Positions 1-7,561 of a stretch of 64,000 nt of DNA are shown piece by piece. Each line of letters starts with the position of its first letter. Within the stretch, counting starts at the first letter, position 1. The position numbers and the translations under genes are program-made. The notes under the pieces were generated by a model. That model saw nothing but the letters and a program-made list of their open reading frames with translations. It was not told where the DNA came from and made no database searches. The stretch comes from Clostridia bacterium. Its GTDB lineage: Bacteria > Bacillota > Clostridia > Oscillospirales > SIG627. The stretch is from the NCBI GenBank assembly GCA_017440805.1, contig JAFSGN010000016.1:1-64000 (forward strand), in the 5' to 3' direction.

Positions 1-53
1 AATTCACATGCTTGGATTTTGAACTCCTTTGTGTAATTCACTTTTCTTTCCAT
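1..53 (-). CDS. IS3-family transposase OrfA, 5' fragment cut by window edge
   Basis: Reading the minus strand from an ATG at 51-53, the first 17 codons give MERKVNYTKEFKIQACE. This resembles the start of IS3-type OrfA proteins, which open with a Tc3/HTH_Tnp_1 helix-turn-helix (typically ..YTKEFKIQAcEL..). A ribosome binding site (AGGAGA) sits 7 bases upstream and a TATAAT box (minus strand) lies further upstream near 75-85. The element's left end may be near 120, where the minus strand reads TGTATAAT, but no partner inverted repeat is in view. The gene continues off the window, so whether the element is intact cannot be seen. Confidence 0.55.
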   Translation of the reverse strand, partial: MERKVNYTKEFKIQACE

Positions 54-130
54 TGTGTTCACTCTCCTGAAAATATTATATCATATTTTCACTCTTTTGG
101 TAGTCCATTTTTATTATACAAGTTTCACTT

Positions 131-252
131 CTTCCTTATTCACTATTACTTATTACTTCCCAAAAATCGACAAGTCTTTTTTTAGGGAATAGTGAAGAGT
201 GAATAGGTAATAAGTAAAATCGACAAGATTCTGTCGAACCTTGTCGATTTTT
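131..252. repeat. Patch of short inverted/direct repeats next to tRNA-Ser
   Basis: Words such as TTATTCACTATTACTTATTAC (131-161) recur in permuted inverted form at 185-217 (AGTGAAGAGTGAATA, TAATAAGTAA). The word ATCGACAAG occurs at 167-175 and 219-227 and inverted at 240-248. The last two copies form a 12-bp hairpin (216-227 with 240-251) directly downstream of the minus-strand tRNA-Ser. It may act as a weak terminator or be a small dispersed intergenic repeat. No coding capacity is seen here. Confidence 0.5.
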
Positions 253-254
253 GA

Positions 255-343
255 CGGAAAGAGAGGGATTCGAACCCTCGGAACGCTATTAACGCTCACA
301 CGATTTCCAGTCGTGCGCCTTAGACCAGCTCAGCCATCTTTCC
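255..343 (-). tRNA. tRNA-Ser (anticodon GGA)
   Basis: The minus strand folds into an 89-nt class II tRNA. A 7-bp acceptor stem (GGAAAGA with TCTTTCC) is followed by discriminator G, and the D-arm contains GGCTGAGCTGGTCTAAGGCG. The anticodon stem CACGA/TCGTG encloses loop CTGGAAA, giving anticodon GGA. A long variable arm (GAGCGTTAATAGCGTTC) and a T-arm with GGTTCGAATCC complete the fold. CCA is not encoded. It is flanked on the far side by the repeat patch and the IS3-like gene. Confidence 0.95.
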
Positions 344-446
344 ACATATATTATACAGTTGTTTTGCGCGTATGTTTTATTATATCATACTTTTTCAAAA
401 AAATCAATAGTTTTGCTCATTTTTTTAAATTTTATTACTTATCTGA

Positions 447-483
447 GAAAATACGCCGTCGTTTTTCACGACGGCGTATTTAC
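447..483 (-). terminator. Rho-independent terminator of the CBM9-like gene
   Basis: A perfect 14-bp stem (449-462 with 468-481, sequence AAATACGCCGTCGT and its complement) with a 5-base loop lies 27 bases after the stop codon of the minus-strand gene at 509. On the minus strand the 3' arm runs into TTTTCTC. Confidence 0.85.
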
Positions 484-508
484 ACTATATACTATTTTGT
501 ATACAATA

Positions 509-1498
509 TTACTTTCTCTTCTTAAGGGAGAGAGCAGCACCGGCAGAAATTGCCATAACAACTGCAACTGCGGTGAACGGGTCAGCAGTTACGGGTGCTG
601 TTGCAGGTGCTTCTGCGGGAGTTTCTGCAGGAGTTTCTGCAGGAACTTCTGCGGGTTTTTCTTCAACAGGCTTCTGTTCTGCGGGAGCAGAAGGTGTTGT
701 TGTGGTGGTAGGTGCATTAGGGTCTGTTGCAGAAACATTGCTCAAACGGAGAGCATTGCATCCGCAAAGGTACTGTTCCTCTGTAGAACCTTTACCGAGA
801 ATACCTGTACCCCAGCTAATCCAACCGGTGTAACCGTAATCTTCGTCTTCAGCCAATACACGAGCGATAGTAGCAGCATAAACATCACCTGCTTTAACGC
901 TTTCTACTCCGAGAGATGTCCAGGGGATAGCAATTTCGTATGTAGTGTATCCGCTGTCACGCTTAATGTTGTATTTAGCGCCTTCAACAGGTTCGTTTGC
1001 ACAAGGACCATACCAGCACCAAGAAGACAAAGTATTACCTTCGCCGGATACAAGACCGAATGCCATGTTTGTGTAGTCCTTTGACCAGGGATCCTGGAGA
1101 GTTTCAGGAGTTGCTGTTACGCCGTGGGGATCAAATCCCATCTGGATGCAGTCGCCGTTCCAGAGAGCGTTTTCACTGCCTTTGAGTGCATGAGAAGTAT
1201 CGGGCATGTAAGCACCAACATAGTAGTTGTTATCATCCCAACGGATATAAAGGTCGAACCAGCGGTTATCTTCAAATTCTTCATCACCGCGAGCGTCTTT
1301 GTACTCGGTGGTAGCCTGTCCGAGAACAACATGAACGGTAGGTTTGCCCCATTCTGCTTCGGTTATAACACCGTCGAGTTCGGGAGCGGTTGTGAACTTA
1401 AGAACTGTAGCTTCTTCATTGGGTCTTGCAGCACTTACAACAAATGCCAAAGAGCAAACAGTTGCAACAACAAGAAGCATAGCAAAAAGTTTTTTCAT
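509..1498 (-). CDS. Secreted CBM9/DOMON-like protein with Pro-rich linker and C-terminal membrane anchor
   Basis: The 329-residue protein starts with a signal peptide (residues 1-23, ending near SAA). A domain of about 230 residues follows (about 30-255). It has the hallmarks of the carbohydrate-binding family 9 / DOMON-like beta-sandwich: an opening APELDGVITEAEWG, then aromatic-rich strands RWFDLYIRWDDNNYYVGAYM and a late YEIAIPW. A Thr/Pro/Ala/Glu linker (about 262-300) leads to one hydrophobic segment and a KKRK tail, consistent with surface anchoring; a clear LPXTG motif is absent. It likely binds glycans at the cell surface, but the ligand is unknown. It is a single-gene unit with its own promoter (1551-1579), RBS GAGGAGA and a strong terminator. 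Fold assignment is by motif only. Confidence 0.75.
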   Translation of the reverse strand: MKKLFAMLLVVATVCSLAFVVSAARPNEEATVLKFTTAPELDGVITEAEWGKPTVHVVLGQATTEYKDARGDEEFEDNRWFDLYIRWDDNNYYVGAYMPDTSHALKGSENALWNGDCIQMGFDPHGVTATPETLQDPWSKDYTNMAFGLVSGEGNTLSSWCWYGPCANEPVEGAKYNIKRDSGYTTYEIAIPWTSLGVESVKAGDVYAATIARVLAEDEDYGYTGWISWGTGILGKGSTEEQYLCGCNALRLSNVSATDPNAPTTTTTPSAPAEQKPVEEKPAEVPAETPAETPAEAPATAPVTADPFTAVAVVMAISAGAALSLKKRK

Positions 1499-1550
1499 TT
1501 TATTTTCTCCTCATAATAAATTATTTGACAAGGGTCACTTATCAAATATA

Positions 1551-1579
1551 ATGATACTATATTTTTGCGTTTCTGTCAA
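1551..1579 (-). promoter_or_regulatory. Sigma-A promoter of the CBM9-like gene
   Basis: On the minus strand TTGACA (1574-1579), a 17-base spacer and TATCAT (1551-1556). The same -10 variant is used by the large SLH-protein gene at 41141. Confidence 0.8.
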
Positions 1580-1776
1580 GCATTTTTGCCTTATTTAAAC
1601 CTTCAAAAATCCATTTTCGTTTTTTTGCATAAAAAAGCCGTTTTCAATTGTGCATTTTCACAATTGCAATAGTTTATTGATGCATTATTATGGAAATAAG
1701 CACCGTATTTTGGCATCTGATGTTTAGTGAAATTACAGCCTTGTGTCAGAAATATGTCAATATTATCAGATAAATG

Positions 1777-1805
1777 TTGACTTTTGTTGTTTTTTATTGT
1801 ATAAT
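1777..1805 (+). promoter_or_regulatory. Sigma-A promoter of the E2-like acyltransferase gene
   Basis: TTGACT (1777-1782), 17-base spacer, TATAAT (1800-1805). The start expected near 1812 leaves a short leader of about 28 bases before the RBS/ATG at 1840, so ATGs upstream of 1812 cannot be the translation start. Confidence 0.85.
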
Positions 1806-1839
1806 ATGTAAAATATGTATTGATTTGGAGATAAAAGTT

Positions 1840-2730
1840 ATGCCAAATACCAACACCGTAAGAAAACGCCGTCCGGGCGACAGAACTGACGGAAGACTTT
1901 TGCGAACTGTTTCCCCAATGTCCACCGTTGCTCTTTACATAATGAAAGACCGCAACGATGCCTGCAACATGTTTACAGACCCCGTTGATATTAAAGAAAT
2001 TGAAAAATATATTGCCGAAAAACGCAAGCAAGGTTTTAAAGGATTAGGTATGTTGCACATTATTGCTGCTGCCTATATCAGAACCGTTTCCAAGTACCCG
2101 GGGATAAACCGTTTTGTTTCCGGTCAGAGAATATACGCAAGAAACGACATTCAGATTATGCTTACAATAAAGAAAACGATGGAAGTCCATTCTCCGGACA
2201 CGGTAATAAAAGCCGTTTTTTCTCCTGATGCAGATATTAAAACGGTATACGATGAGATAAACCGTCAAATCACTGATGGAAAAAGCGGTGATGACAGCAG
2301 CGATTTTGACCGTACGGCCGACTTTTTACGCCGTCTCCCCCGCCCTATTCTGAGAGCCGTTGTAAAGTTTCTTAAATTCCTGGATTATTTTGGCTGGCTT
2401 CCGAAGTTCCTTTTGCATGTCAGTCCTTTTCACGGTTCGTTCTTTATCACTTCCATGGGTTCTCTGGGAATACCCCCGATATATCATCATCTTTATAATT
2501 TCGGTAATGTTCCGCTGTTCTGCTCCTATGGTGCAAAGCGTACCGACTATGTAAACGGTCCTTTGGGAATTCCGGTTGAAAAGAAATTTGTGGATTGCAA
2601 TTATGTTATGGACGAGAGAATCTGCGACGGTCACTATTATGCAACGGCATTCAAATACCTCAGAGAAATTCTCAGAAATCCGCAGGTGCTCGACAACCCT
2701 CCGGACGAGGTTACTGAAGATATAGACTGA
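1840..2730 (+). CDS. 2-oxoacid dehydrogenase E2-like acyltransferase (catalytic domain only)
   Basis: The 296-residue protein resembles the catalytic domain of 2-oxoacid dehydrogenase acyltransferases and chloramphenicol acetyltransferase. It has no lipoyl or peripheral-subunit-binding domain. Recognisable stretches are MLHIIAAAYIRTVSKYPGINRF, SFFITSMGSLGIPPIYHHLYN and the C-terminal VMDERICDGHYYA. In true E2 enzymes the last motif is DHRxxDG with catalytic His; here it reads DERICDG, so the general base is replaced by Glu. From memory, close stand-alone homologues in Firmicutes share this change, so the family may not be a classical acyltransferase. The start at 1840 is set by GGAG nine bases upstream and by the promoter position. 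No dehydrogenase-complex genes are nearby; function is uncertain. Confidence 0.75.
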   Translation: MPNTNTVRKRRPGDRTDGRLLRTVSPMSTVALYIMKDRNDACNMFTDPVDIKEIEKYIAEKRKQGFKGLGMLHIIAAAYIRTVSKYPGINRFVSGQRIYARNDIQIMLTIKKTMEVHSPDTVIKAVFSPDADIKTVYDEINRQITDGKSGDDSSDFDRTADFLRRLPRPILRAVVKFLKFLDYFGWLPKFLLHVSPFHGSFFITSMGSLGIPPIYHHLYNFGNVPLFCSYGAKRTDYVNGPLGIPVEKKFVDCNYVMDERICDGHYYATAFKYLREILRNPQVLDNPPDEVTEDID

Positions 2731-2792
2731 TGTGTCTGCGCACCTTATAAAAACTGCATATAAAATCAGGATATTTTTTGTCACAATGACTA

Positions 2793-2821
2793 TTGATTTT
2801 TTTTGCAATATATTATATAAT
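2793..2821 (+). promoter_or_regulatory. Sigma-A promoter of the symporter-dapF leader
   Basis: TTGATT (2793-2798), 17-base spacer, TATAAT (2816-2821). It would start transcription near 2828, giving a leader of about 365 bases before the symporter start codon. Confidence 0.7.
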
Positions 2822-2827
2822 TTTTAC

Positions 2828-3142
2828 GATATTTTACGACATTTGTACAGAGTAAATTAAAAACTGCGATACTGTGTCTCTGGTTAAAATCCCGCAAGAA
2901 ATTTATCGGCAGTATATATACAACCGCAAATCTGCGGTTAAAAATAACCCGATACACTGTATTCTGTCAGCCGCATCCGTACATCTTTGCATAAAACGGC
3001 GGGGGCATACCGGTAATAATACGACAGAACATCCCGTCAGGTCAGCAAAGTGTTTTGTACTTGAAAAGTCACAGATTAATCCGTGACAACTGGGGTAATA
3101 TTACGGTTTTCCCCATCCTCTGAAAAAGAGGATGGGGTTTTT
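2828..3142 (+). ncRNA. Structured leader RNA or independent small RNA ending in a terminator (class not recognised)
   Basis: Between the promoter at 2793 and the symporter gene lie about 310 bases rich in potential helices. Examples are AACCGCA/TGCGGTT (2922-2939), GTCAC/GTGAC around 3068-3088, GGGG near 3093 opposite CCCC at 3111, and an intrinsic terminator at 3111-3142. The upstream GGGG could pair with the 5' arm of the terminator, an arrangement that would suit riboswitch-type attenuation. I looked for the consensus cores of lysine, cobalamin, T-box, SAM, TPP, FMN, M-box, c-di-GMP and glycine elements and found no convincing match. The 70-codon ORF inside has no RBS and is not called. 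Confidence 0.45.
3111..3142 (+). terminator. Intrinsic terminator in the symporter leader
   Basis: A perfect 10-bp stem CCCCATCCTC/GAGGATGGGG with a 7-base loop is followed by TTTTT. It lies about 50 bases upstream of the symporter start codon, so it either ends a small RNA or attenuates the operon. Confidence 0.85.
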
Positions 3143-3192
3143 ATTTATAACTGGGTATCCCGAACAATTATTGGTTATTTCAGGAGGTTTTT

Positions 3193-4713
3193 ATGCTTGA
3201 AAAAATTCTATTGTTGATTATATTTTTTTCGCTAACCGCAGGAATCGGAATTTACTGCAGAAAAAAGGTGACAAATGTAGGTTCGTTTGTGCTTGGCAAC
3301 CGCAATATAGGCCCATGGATGACCGCATTTGCATATGGCACATCCTATTTTTCGGCAGTTGTTTTTGTGGGATATGCAGGTCAGTTCGGCTGGTCATTCG
3401 GCATATCGGCACTCTGGATAGGAATAGGAAATGCGCTTATCGGCAGTCTTCTTGCCTGGCTTATTCTGGGACGCAGAACCCGAATCATGTCAAATCATTT
3501 CCAAGCCTCCACAATGCCTGATTTCTTTGAAAAAAGATATGACAGTAAAGCAATTAAAATTATTGCATCAATAATTATTTTTATTTTTCTTACTCCATAC
3601 AGTGCCTCTGTATACAAAGGTCTTTCCGGACTTTTTGCCATGTCCTTCGGAATTGACTTTAAATATTGTATAACAGCCATGGCTGCCATCACAGGAATTT
3701 ATGTGGTTCTGGGCGGCTATATGGCTGCTGCAATAAATGACTTTATTCAGGGCATTATAATGCTTGTCGGCATTTGTCTTATCATCTTTTCAATTCTCGC
3801 TCAGAACGGCGGGCTTATCGGTTCAATAGTTGAACTTTCCAAAATACCATGTGAACACCCGGAGGGAATGCAGGGTGCATATACATCTTTATTCGGTCCT
3901 GACCCAAAAGGTCTTTTAAGTGTTTTCATACTCACAAGCATCGGAACCTGGGGTCTGCCTCAGATGGTTCATAAATTCTATACCATAAATAACGAGAAAT
4001 CCATAAAATCAGGCACTGTAATATCTACGATTTTTGCCTTTATTATTGCCGGCGGCTCGTACTTTATGGGAGGTTTCGGAAGACTTTTCCATACACCTGA
4101 CCAAAACGGCATAAATTACGACAGTATTGTTCCCGAAATGCTGTCTAAAACACTTCCCGATTTGTTGATTGGGGTTGTACTTATTCTTGTACTTTCGGCT
4201 TCCATGTCAACCCTTGCTTCTCTTGTAATAACCTCAAGTTCAACATTTGTGCTTGATTTTCTCAAAGGAACATTCTTCGGCAAGATGAAAAACAAAACCC
4301 AGGTGGTATTAATTAAACTTCTTTGTGCCGGGTTTATACTGATTTCCGTAATAATAGCACTTAATCCCAACAGTCTTATCACCTCCCTCATGTCACTTTC
4401 GTGGGGTGCTCTGGCGGGTGCTTTCCTCGGTCCGTTCCTTTACGGTCTTTATTTCAAGGGTGCAACAAGAATCTCAGTTTACGCCTCGTTTGTTGTGGGC
4501 ATCGGAATAGTAACGATTAACCTGTTCTTCCCGTTTGCCTCACCCACTGTTGCAGGTTCGCTTTCAATAATATCTTCTTTCTTTGTTGTTCCCGCAGTAA
4601 GCCTTTTCACCCCGAAACTGAAAAAAGAAACTGTGGAAAATGCTTTCTCCTGCTACGAAATTGAAGTAACGACAAAAAAAGTGGCAGTTCTTGAATCGGA
4701 GGAAAACAAATAA
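3193..4713 (+). CDS. Sodium:solute symporter (SSS) family protein
   Basis: The 506-residue protein has about 13 predicted hydrophobic segments, the usual size for the SSS family (PutP/PanF type). N-terminal features include GSFVLGNRNIGPWMTAFAYGTSYFSAVVF, matching the first core helices of SSS transporters. The middle TWGLPQMVHKFYTI and the Ser/Thr-rich SASMSTLASLVITSSS near residues 335-350 match the sodium-binding helix. It would couple solute uptake to Na+ at the cytoplasmic membrane; the substrate cannot be read from sequence. Start is set by AGGAGG seven bases before ATG. It overlaps dapF by one base (TAATG) and sits behind a terminator-bearing leader, so a link to lysine/diaminopimelate supply is a reasonable guess only. 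Confidence 0.88.
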   Translation: MLEKILLLIIFFSLTAGIGIYCRKKVTNVGSFVLGNRNIGPWMTAFAYGTSYFSAVVFVGYAGQFGWSFGISALWIGIGNALIGSLLAWLILGRRTRIMSNHFQASTMPDFFEKRYDSKAIKIIASIIIFIFLTPYSASVYKGLSGLFAMSFGIDFKYCITAMAAITGIYVVLGGYMAAAINDFIQGIIMLVGICLIIFSILAQNGGLIGSIVELSKIPCEHPEGMQGAYTSLFGPDPKGLLSVFILTSIGTWGLPQMVHKFYTINNEKSIKSGTVISTIFAFIIAGGSYFMGGFGRLFHTPDQNGINYDSIVPEMLSKTLPDLLIGVVLILVLSASMSTLASLVITSSSTFVLDFLKGTFFGKMKNKTQVVLIKLLCAGFILISVIIALNPNSLITSLMSLSWGALAGAFLGPFLYGLYFKGATRISVYASFVVGIGIVTINLFFPFASPTVAGSLSIISSFFVVPAVSLFTPKLKKETVENAFSCYEIEVTTKKVAVLESEENK

Positions 4714-5549
4714 TGAAATTCACCAAAATGCATGGAATCGGAAACGATTATATTTACTTTAACTGTTTTGAAAACAATATTGAAAACCCTTCCGAACTTT
4801 CCGTAAAACTCTCACGGCGTCGTTTTTCAATCGGAGGCGACGGAATAATCATGGTATGCCCTTCAGATATTGCAGATGCAAAAATGCGTATTTTCAATGC
4901 TGACGGTTCCGAGGCAAAAATGTGTGGAAACGGCATAAGATGTGTGGGAAAATTTCTTTATGACAAAGGTATTGTAAAAAAAGACAGTGTTTCGGTAGAA
5001 ACTCTGTCGGGAATTAAATATCTTGATTTCAAAATCGAAAACGACAAGGTTGCTGCAGTAACGGTAAAAATGGGTAAGGCCTCTTTTTCCTCCTCTTCAA
5101 TTCCGGTTATATGTGAAACTCCCGATTTTTTAGACCGTAAAATGAATGTAAACGGCACAGACTGGATATGCAATGCTGTTTCTATGGGCAATCCTCATCT
5201 TGTCGTATTCTGCGAAAACATAGATACTCTTAATCTGGAAGTTATAGGTCCGCTTTTTGAAAAGCACGAAATATTCCCCGAAAGCGTTAACACCGAGTTT
5301 ATCGAGGTTATCGGCGAAAACCGTGTTAAAATGCGTGTATGGGAGCGTGGCTCGGGCGAGACTTTTGCCTGCGGAACAGGCGCATGTGCTGTTGCCGCCG
5401 TCTGTGTGAAAAAGAATATTTTCCCGCACGGCACACCTATAACGGTAGAACTTGTGGGCGGAAATCTTGATATTACGATTTCAGAAAACTTTGATGTAAC
5501 AATGTCCGGGCCTGCGGAAACCGCATACGAAGGTGAGATTGAAATATAA
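4713..5549 (+). CDS. dapF: Diaminopimelate epimerase
   Basis: It converts LL- to meso-diaminopimelate, the last shared step before lysine and peptidoglycan cross-link formation. The 278-residue protein has both catalytic cysteines in their family motifs, C71 in MCGNGIRC and C220 in FACGTGACA. It also has the N-terminal KMHGIGND signature and length typical of the two-domain epimerase. Its ATG overlaps the symporter stop codon and an RBS (GGAGGA) lies in the end of that gene, so the two are co-translated. It supports meso-DAP peptidoglycan, in agreement with the MurE motif at 52975-54450. Confidence 0.96.
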   Translation: MKFTKMHGIGNDYIYFNCFENNIENPSELSVKLSRRRFSIGGDGIIMVCPSDIADAKMRIFNADGSEAKMCGNGIRCVGKFLYDKGIVKKDSVSVETLSGIKYLDFKIENDKVAAVTVKMGKASFSSSSIPVICETPDFLDRKMNVNGTDWICNAVSMGNPHLVVFCENIDTLNLEVIGPLFEKHEIFPESVNTEFIEVIGENRVKMRVWERGSGETFACGTGACAVAAVCVKKNIFPHGTPITVELVGGNLDITISENFDVTMSGPAETAYEGEIEI

Positions 5550-5563
5550 TACATTCATTGAAA

Positions 5564-5604
5564 AAGCACCAATTTCCATTCAAACAGGAAATTGGTGCTT
5601 TCTT
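5564..5604. terminator. Bidirectional terminator between dapF and glpQ-like gene
   Basis: A 14-bp perfect stem AAGCACCAATTTCC with its complement (5564-5577 with 5587-5600), loop of 9, flanked by A-rich and T-rich ends. It lies between convergent genes and can serve both. Confidence 0.85.
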
Positions 5605-5607
5605 ATG

Positions 5608-6315
5608 TTACTGGTTTTCTATTACTTCAAGCGCAATATCGGGGCAATCGGTTATGATTCCGTCAATTCCGCAATCCATAACACGCTTTATCTCCTTTGC
5701 GTCATTGACAGTCCATACATTCACTTCAAGGTTATGTTTGTGTGCCGTTTCAACATATTCCTTGTCGACAGCGCTTGTATAGGGGTGAACCGCTACACAT
5801 TTGTTATCAATTGCAGGAGCAATATTTTTGTTGTCGGTAAGATACGCAGTAGGAACATAGGAAGCATTTTTGCAAAGCCATTCAAGGTTTACCACATCAA
5901 ATGCGGAAAAAATGACTCTGTGTGTCATCTTACACTTTTCTGTAACTTCCAGAACTTTTTTCAGGAACTCTTCGCCCACAGATTTAAGTTCAACATTGAT
6001 TGTAACAGTGGGATATTTTTTCATCAGCATATATACCTCTTCCAATGTGGGAACTGTCTGGTCAAGGTACTCACCGTTATAACGGTCTACAGGACGAAGT
6101 TTCTTTAACTGTTCCACAGTGGAGTCCTGAACAACAAGATTGTCTCCGTACACATCTTCTGTTGTCCGGTTATGAATAACCACAATCTCTCCGTCTGAAC
6201 TGAGATAAACATCATTCTCAACAGCATGGGCACCCATTTTGAAGGCAAGTTCAAATGCAGCAAGTGTGTTTTCCGGTGCGTAAGCAGACGCGCCGCGATG
6301 TCCGTAAACTTTCAT
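5608..6315 (-). CDS. Glycerophosphodiester phosphodiesterase
   Basis: The 235-residue single-domain protein has the GDPD TIM-barrel motifs: HRG (6-8), PENT (14-17), metal ligands E33 and D35, catalytic-type H48 in DGEIVVIHN, and a terminal VNVWTVND and GIDGIITDCPD. It hydrolyses glycerophosphodiesters to glycerol-3-phosphate and an alcohol. No signal peptide, so it probably works in the cytoplasm on phospholipid or teichoic-acid breakdown products. RBS AAAGGAG precedes ATG. It lies 23 bases after the AlgX-like gene on the same strand and is probably in that transcript. Confidence 0.93.
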   Translation of the reverse strand: MKVYGHRGASAYAPENTLAAFELAFKMGAHAVENDVYLSSDGEIVVIHNRTTEDVYGDNLVVQDSTVEQLKKLRPVDRYNGEYLDQTVPTLEEVYMLMKKYPTVTINVELKSVGEEFLKKVLEVTEKCKMTHRVIFSAFDVVNLEWLCKNASYVPTAYLTDNKNIAPAIDNKCVAVHPYTSAVDKEYVETAHKHNLEVNVWTVNDAKEIKRVMDCGIDGIITDCPDIALEVIENQ

Positions 6316-6338
6316 TTTTTCTCCTTTTATTTAAAAAT

Positions 6339-7550
6339 TTAAAACCTGAACATTGTATCTGTATATACCTCAGTGTTATAAAGGAAAATAACCACATCGG
6401 GAGCATATTCGTTTATATAATCCGCAAGTTTTGTGCGAACAGGAAGATATCTCATATCAACCATTGCTATTTCGGAAACCCCTGTTGCCATAAAGCAAGC
6501 ATACGGTCTTGCAAAGGAATCCTTTACCATAAGAATTTTTTTGCCATTTGCATTCAATTTATTTGTTATTATAAGTTCCCCTCTGTCCATAGAGAGATAT
6601 GCAGAATGGCGGTCTGACAAAACATCCTTTGAGGAAAGTATTTCTTCATCTATAAACGCCTGTCTGAAATCGCCCTCTGCAACAGTTTTTTCCGGTGAAG
6701 TAATTGTATCGTTGGTTACAAAAGAAGTTTCAAAATCGGGAAGAATCAATGTGTAATCATCTACTCCGACATAAAATCTTCCTACTCTTCTGCCCTGAGC
6801 ACCCAAAAAAGATTTAGGGTATTCATATTTAGTGTAGTTATTTATGTCGGAAAAGAAATCCTCCGCATCAATGTCTATATCAAATGACTGACGGAGTTTT
6901 TCAACTGTTTTCCGGTATCCCCAGAAAGCCGTTTCAACCGTCCAGTGATGGTCGGTAACATAGAAAAGTTCTTTTTTGTCGAGTTTTTCCTGCTCCAGCA
7001 CATCACGCAAATCCAGATATTCAACTTTCCCCTCTATTGCGCTCAGAAAATCATCTGCATTTTCGTTTGAAAAGTTGTCAAAATACTTGGGAAGTTGTGT
7101 ATATCCTTTTAGTTTCTTATTAGGTGCCTGAACAAAAAGAATGGGAGCATTTATACTGTTCTGCAAATTTATCATATTTTCGGCATACTTTGACACATCT
7201 GTACGGGGTTCCGAAAAATGAAGCTTCCCGTTATTATCCTTTAAAATAATTTCGGAAACATCCTCATTTACAACAGAGAGTGTCACACGCTGAGCAATTG
7301 AATAAATATCAATAAAGAACAACCTGTTCCAAAGGTTTTCAGTAAATGAATCAACCTCTGTTTCTTCCACAAAAGACTGATGTACTTTCTGATATGTTTT
7401 AAAAAGTCCCTCAGAGTATTTTAATGAGCCGGTTATACTTTTATATATATCATCTGCCCTGTCAACCAAAGTAGGTGCTCCGAACAAAAATATGGCTATC
7501 AGGAACAGCACAGCACATACAAATTGCGGAAAACATTTAAAATTTTTCAT
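6339..7550 (-). CDS. AlgX/AlgJ-like O-acetyltransferase partner (SGNH-like, DHHW family)
   Basis: The 403-residue protein has one N-terminal membrane segment (about 8-26) and an extracellular SGNH-hydrolase-like domain. The AlgX/AlgJ acid-base motif is TDHHWT (D200, H201, H202) and the nucleophile region is KDSF at 343-346 with Ser345. In characterised systems such proteins work with an MBOAT membrane protein to O-acetylate exported polysaccharides; the MBOAT partner lies 11 bases upstream (7562-9001). Target polymer unknown. A paralogue with the same motifs is at 43837-44994. Confidence 0.82.
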   Translation of the reverse strand: MKNFKCFPQFVCAVLFLIAIFLFGAPTLVDRADDIYKSITGSLKYSEGLFKTYQKVHQSFVEETEVDSFTENLWNRLFFIDIYSIAQRVTLSVVNEDVSEIILKDNNGKLHFSEPRTDVSKYAENMINLQNSINAPILFVQAPNKKLKGYTQLPKYFDNFSNENADDFLSAIEGKVEYLDLRDVLEQEKLDKKELFYVTDHHWTVETAFWGYRKTVEKLRQSFDIDIDAEDFFSDINNYTKYEYPKSFLGAQGRRVGRFYVGVDDYTLILPDFETSFVTNDTITSPEKTVAEGDFRQAFIDEEILSSKDVLSDRHSAYLSMDRGELIITNKLNANGKKILMVKDSFARPYACFMATGVSEIAMVDMRYLPVRTKLADYINEYAPDVVIFLYNTEVYTDTMFRF

Positions 7551-7561
7551 ATATTTTCCTC

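Noticed and set aside
359-1084. Cys-rich plus-strand ORF over the CBM9-like gene
   Set aside because: It runs antisense to a well-supported gene with signal peptide, RBS, promoter and terminator.
2870-2910. Cobalamin riboswitch (GGTTAAAATCCC looks like the GGTGAAAATCC box)
   Set aside because: The B12 box (GCCACTG) and the conserved CCCGC-ACTGT and AGCCxGAxACC segments are not found in order.
3020-3060. SRP RNA (GTCAGGTCAGCAAAG resembles part of the SRP Alu/helix 8 region)
   Set aside because: The GGAA tetraloop and the symmetric helix 8 are missing.
2874-3086. 70-codon ORF in the symporter leader
   Set aside because: No RBS, odd composition, and it lies in a hairpin-rich transcribed leader; treated as RNA.
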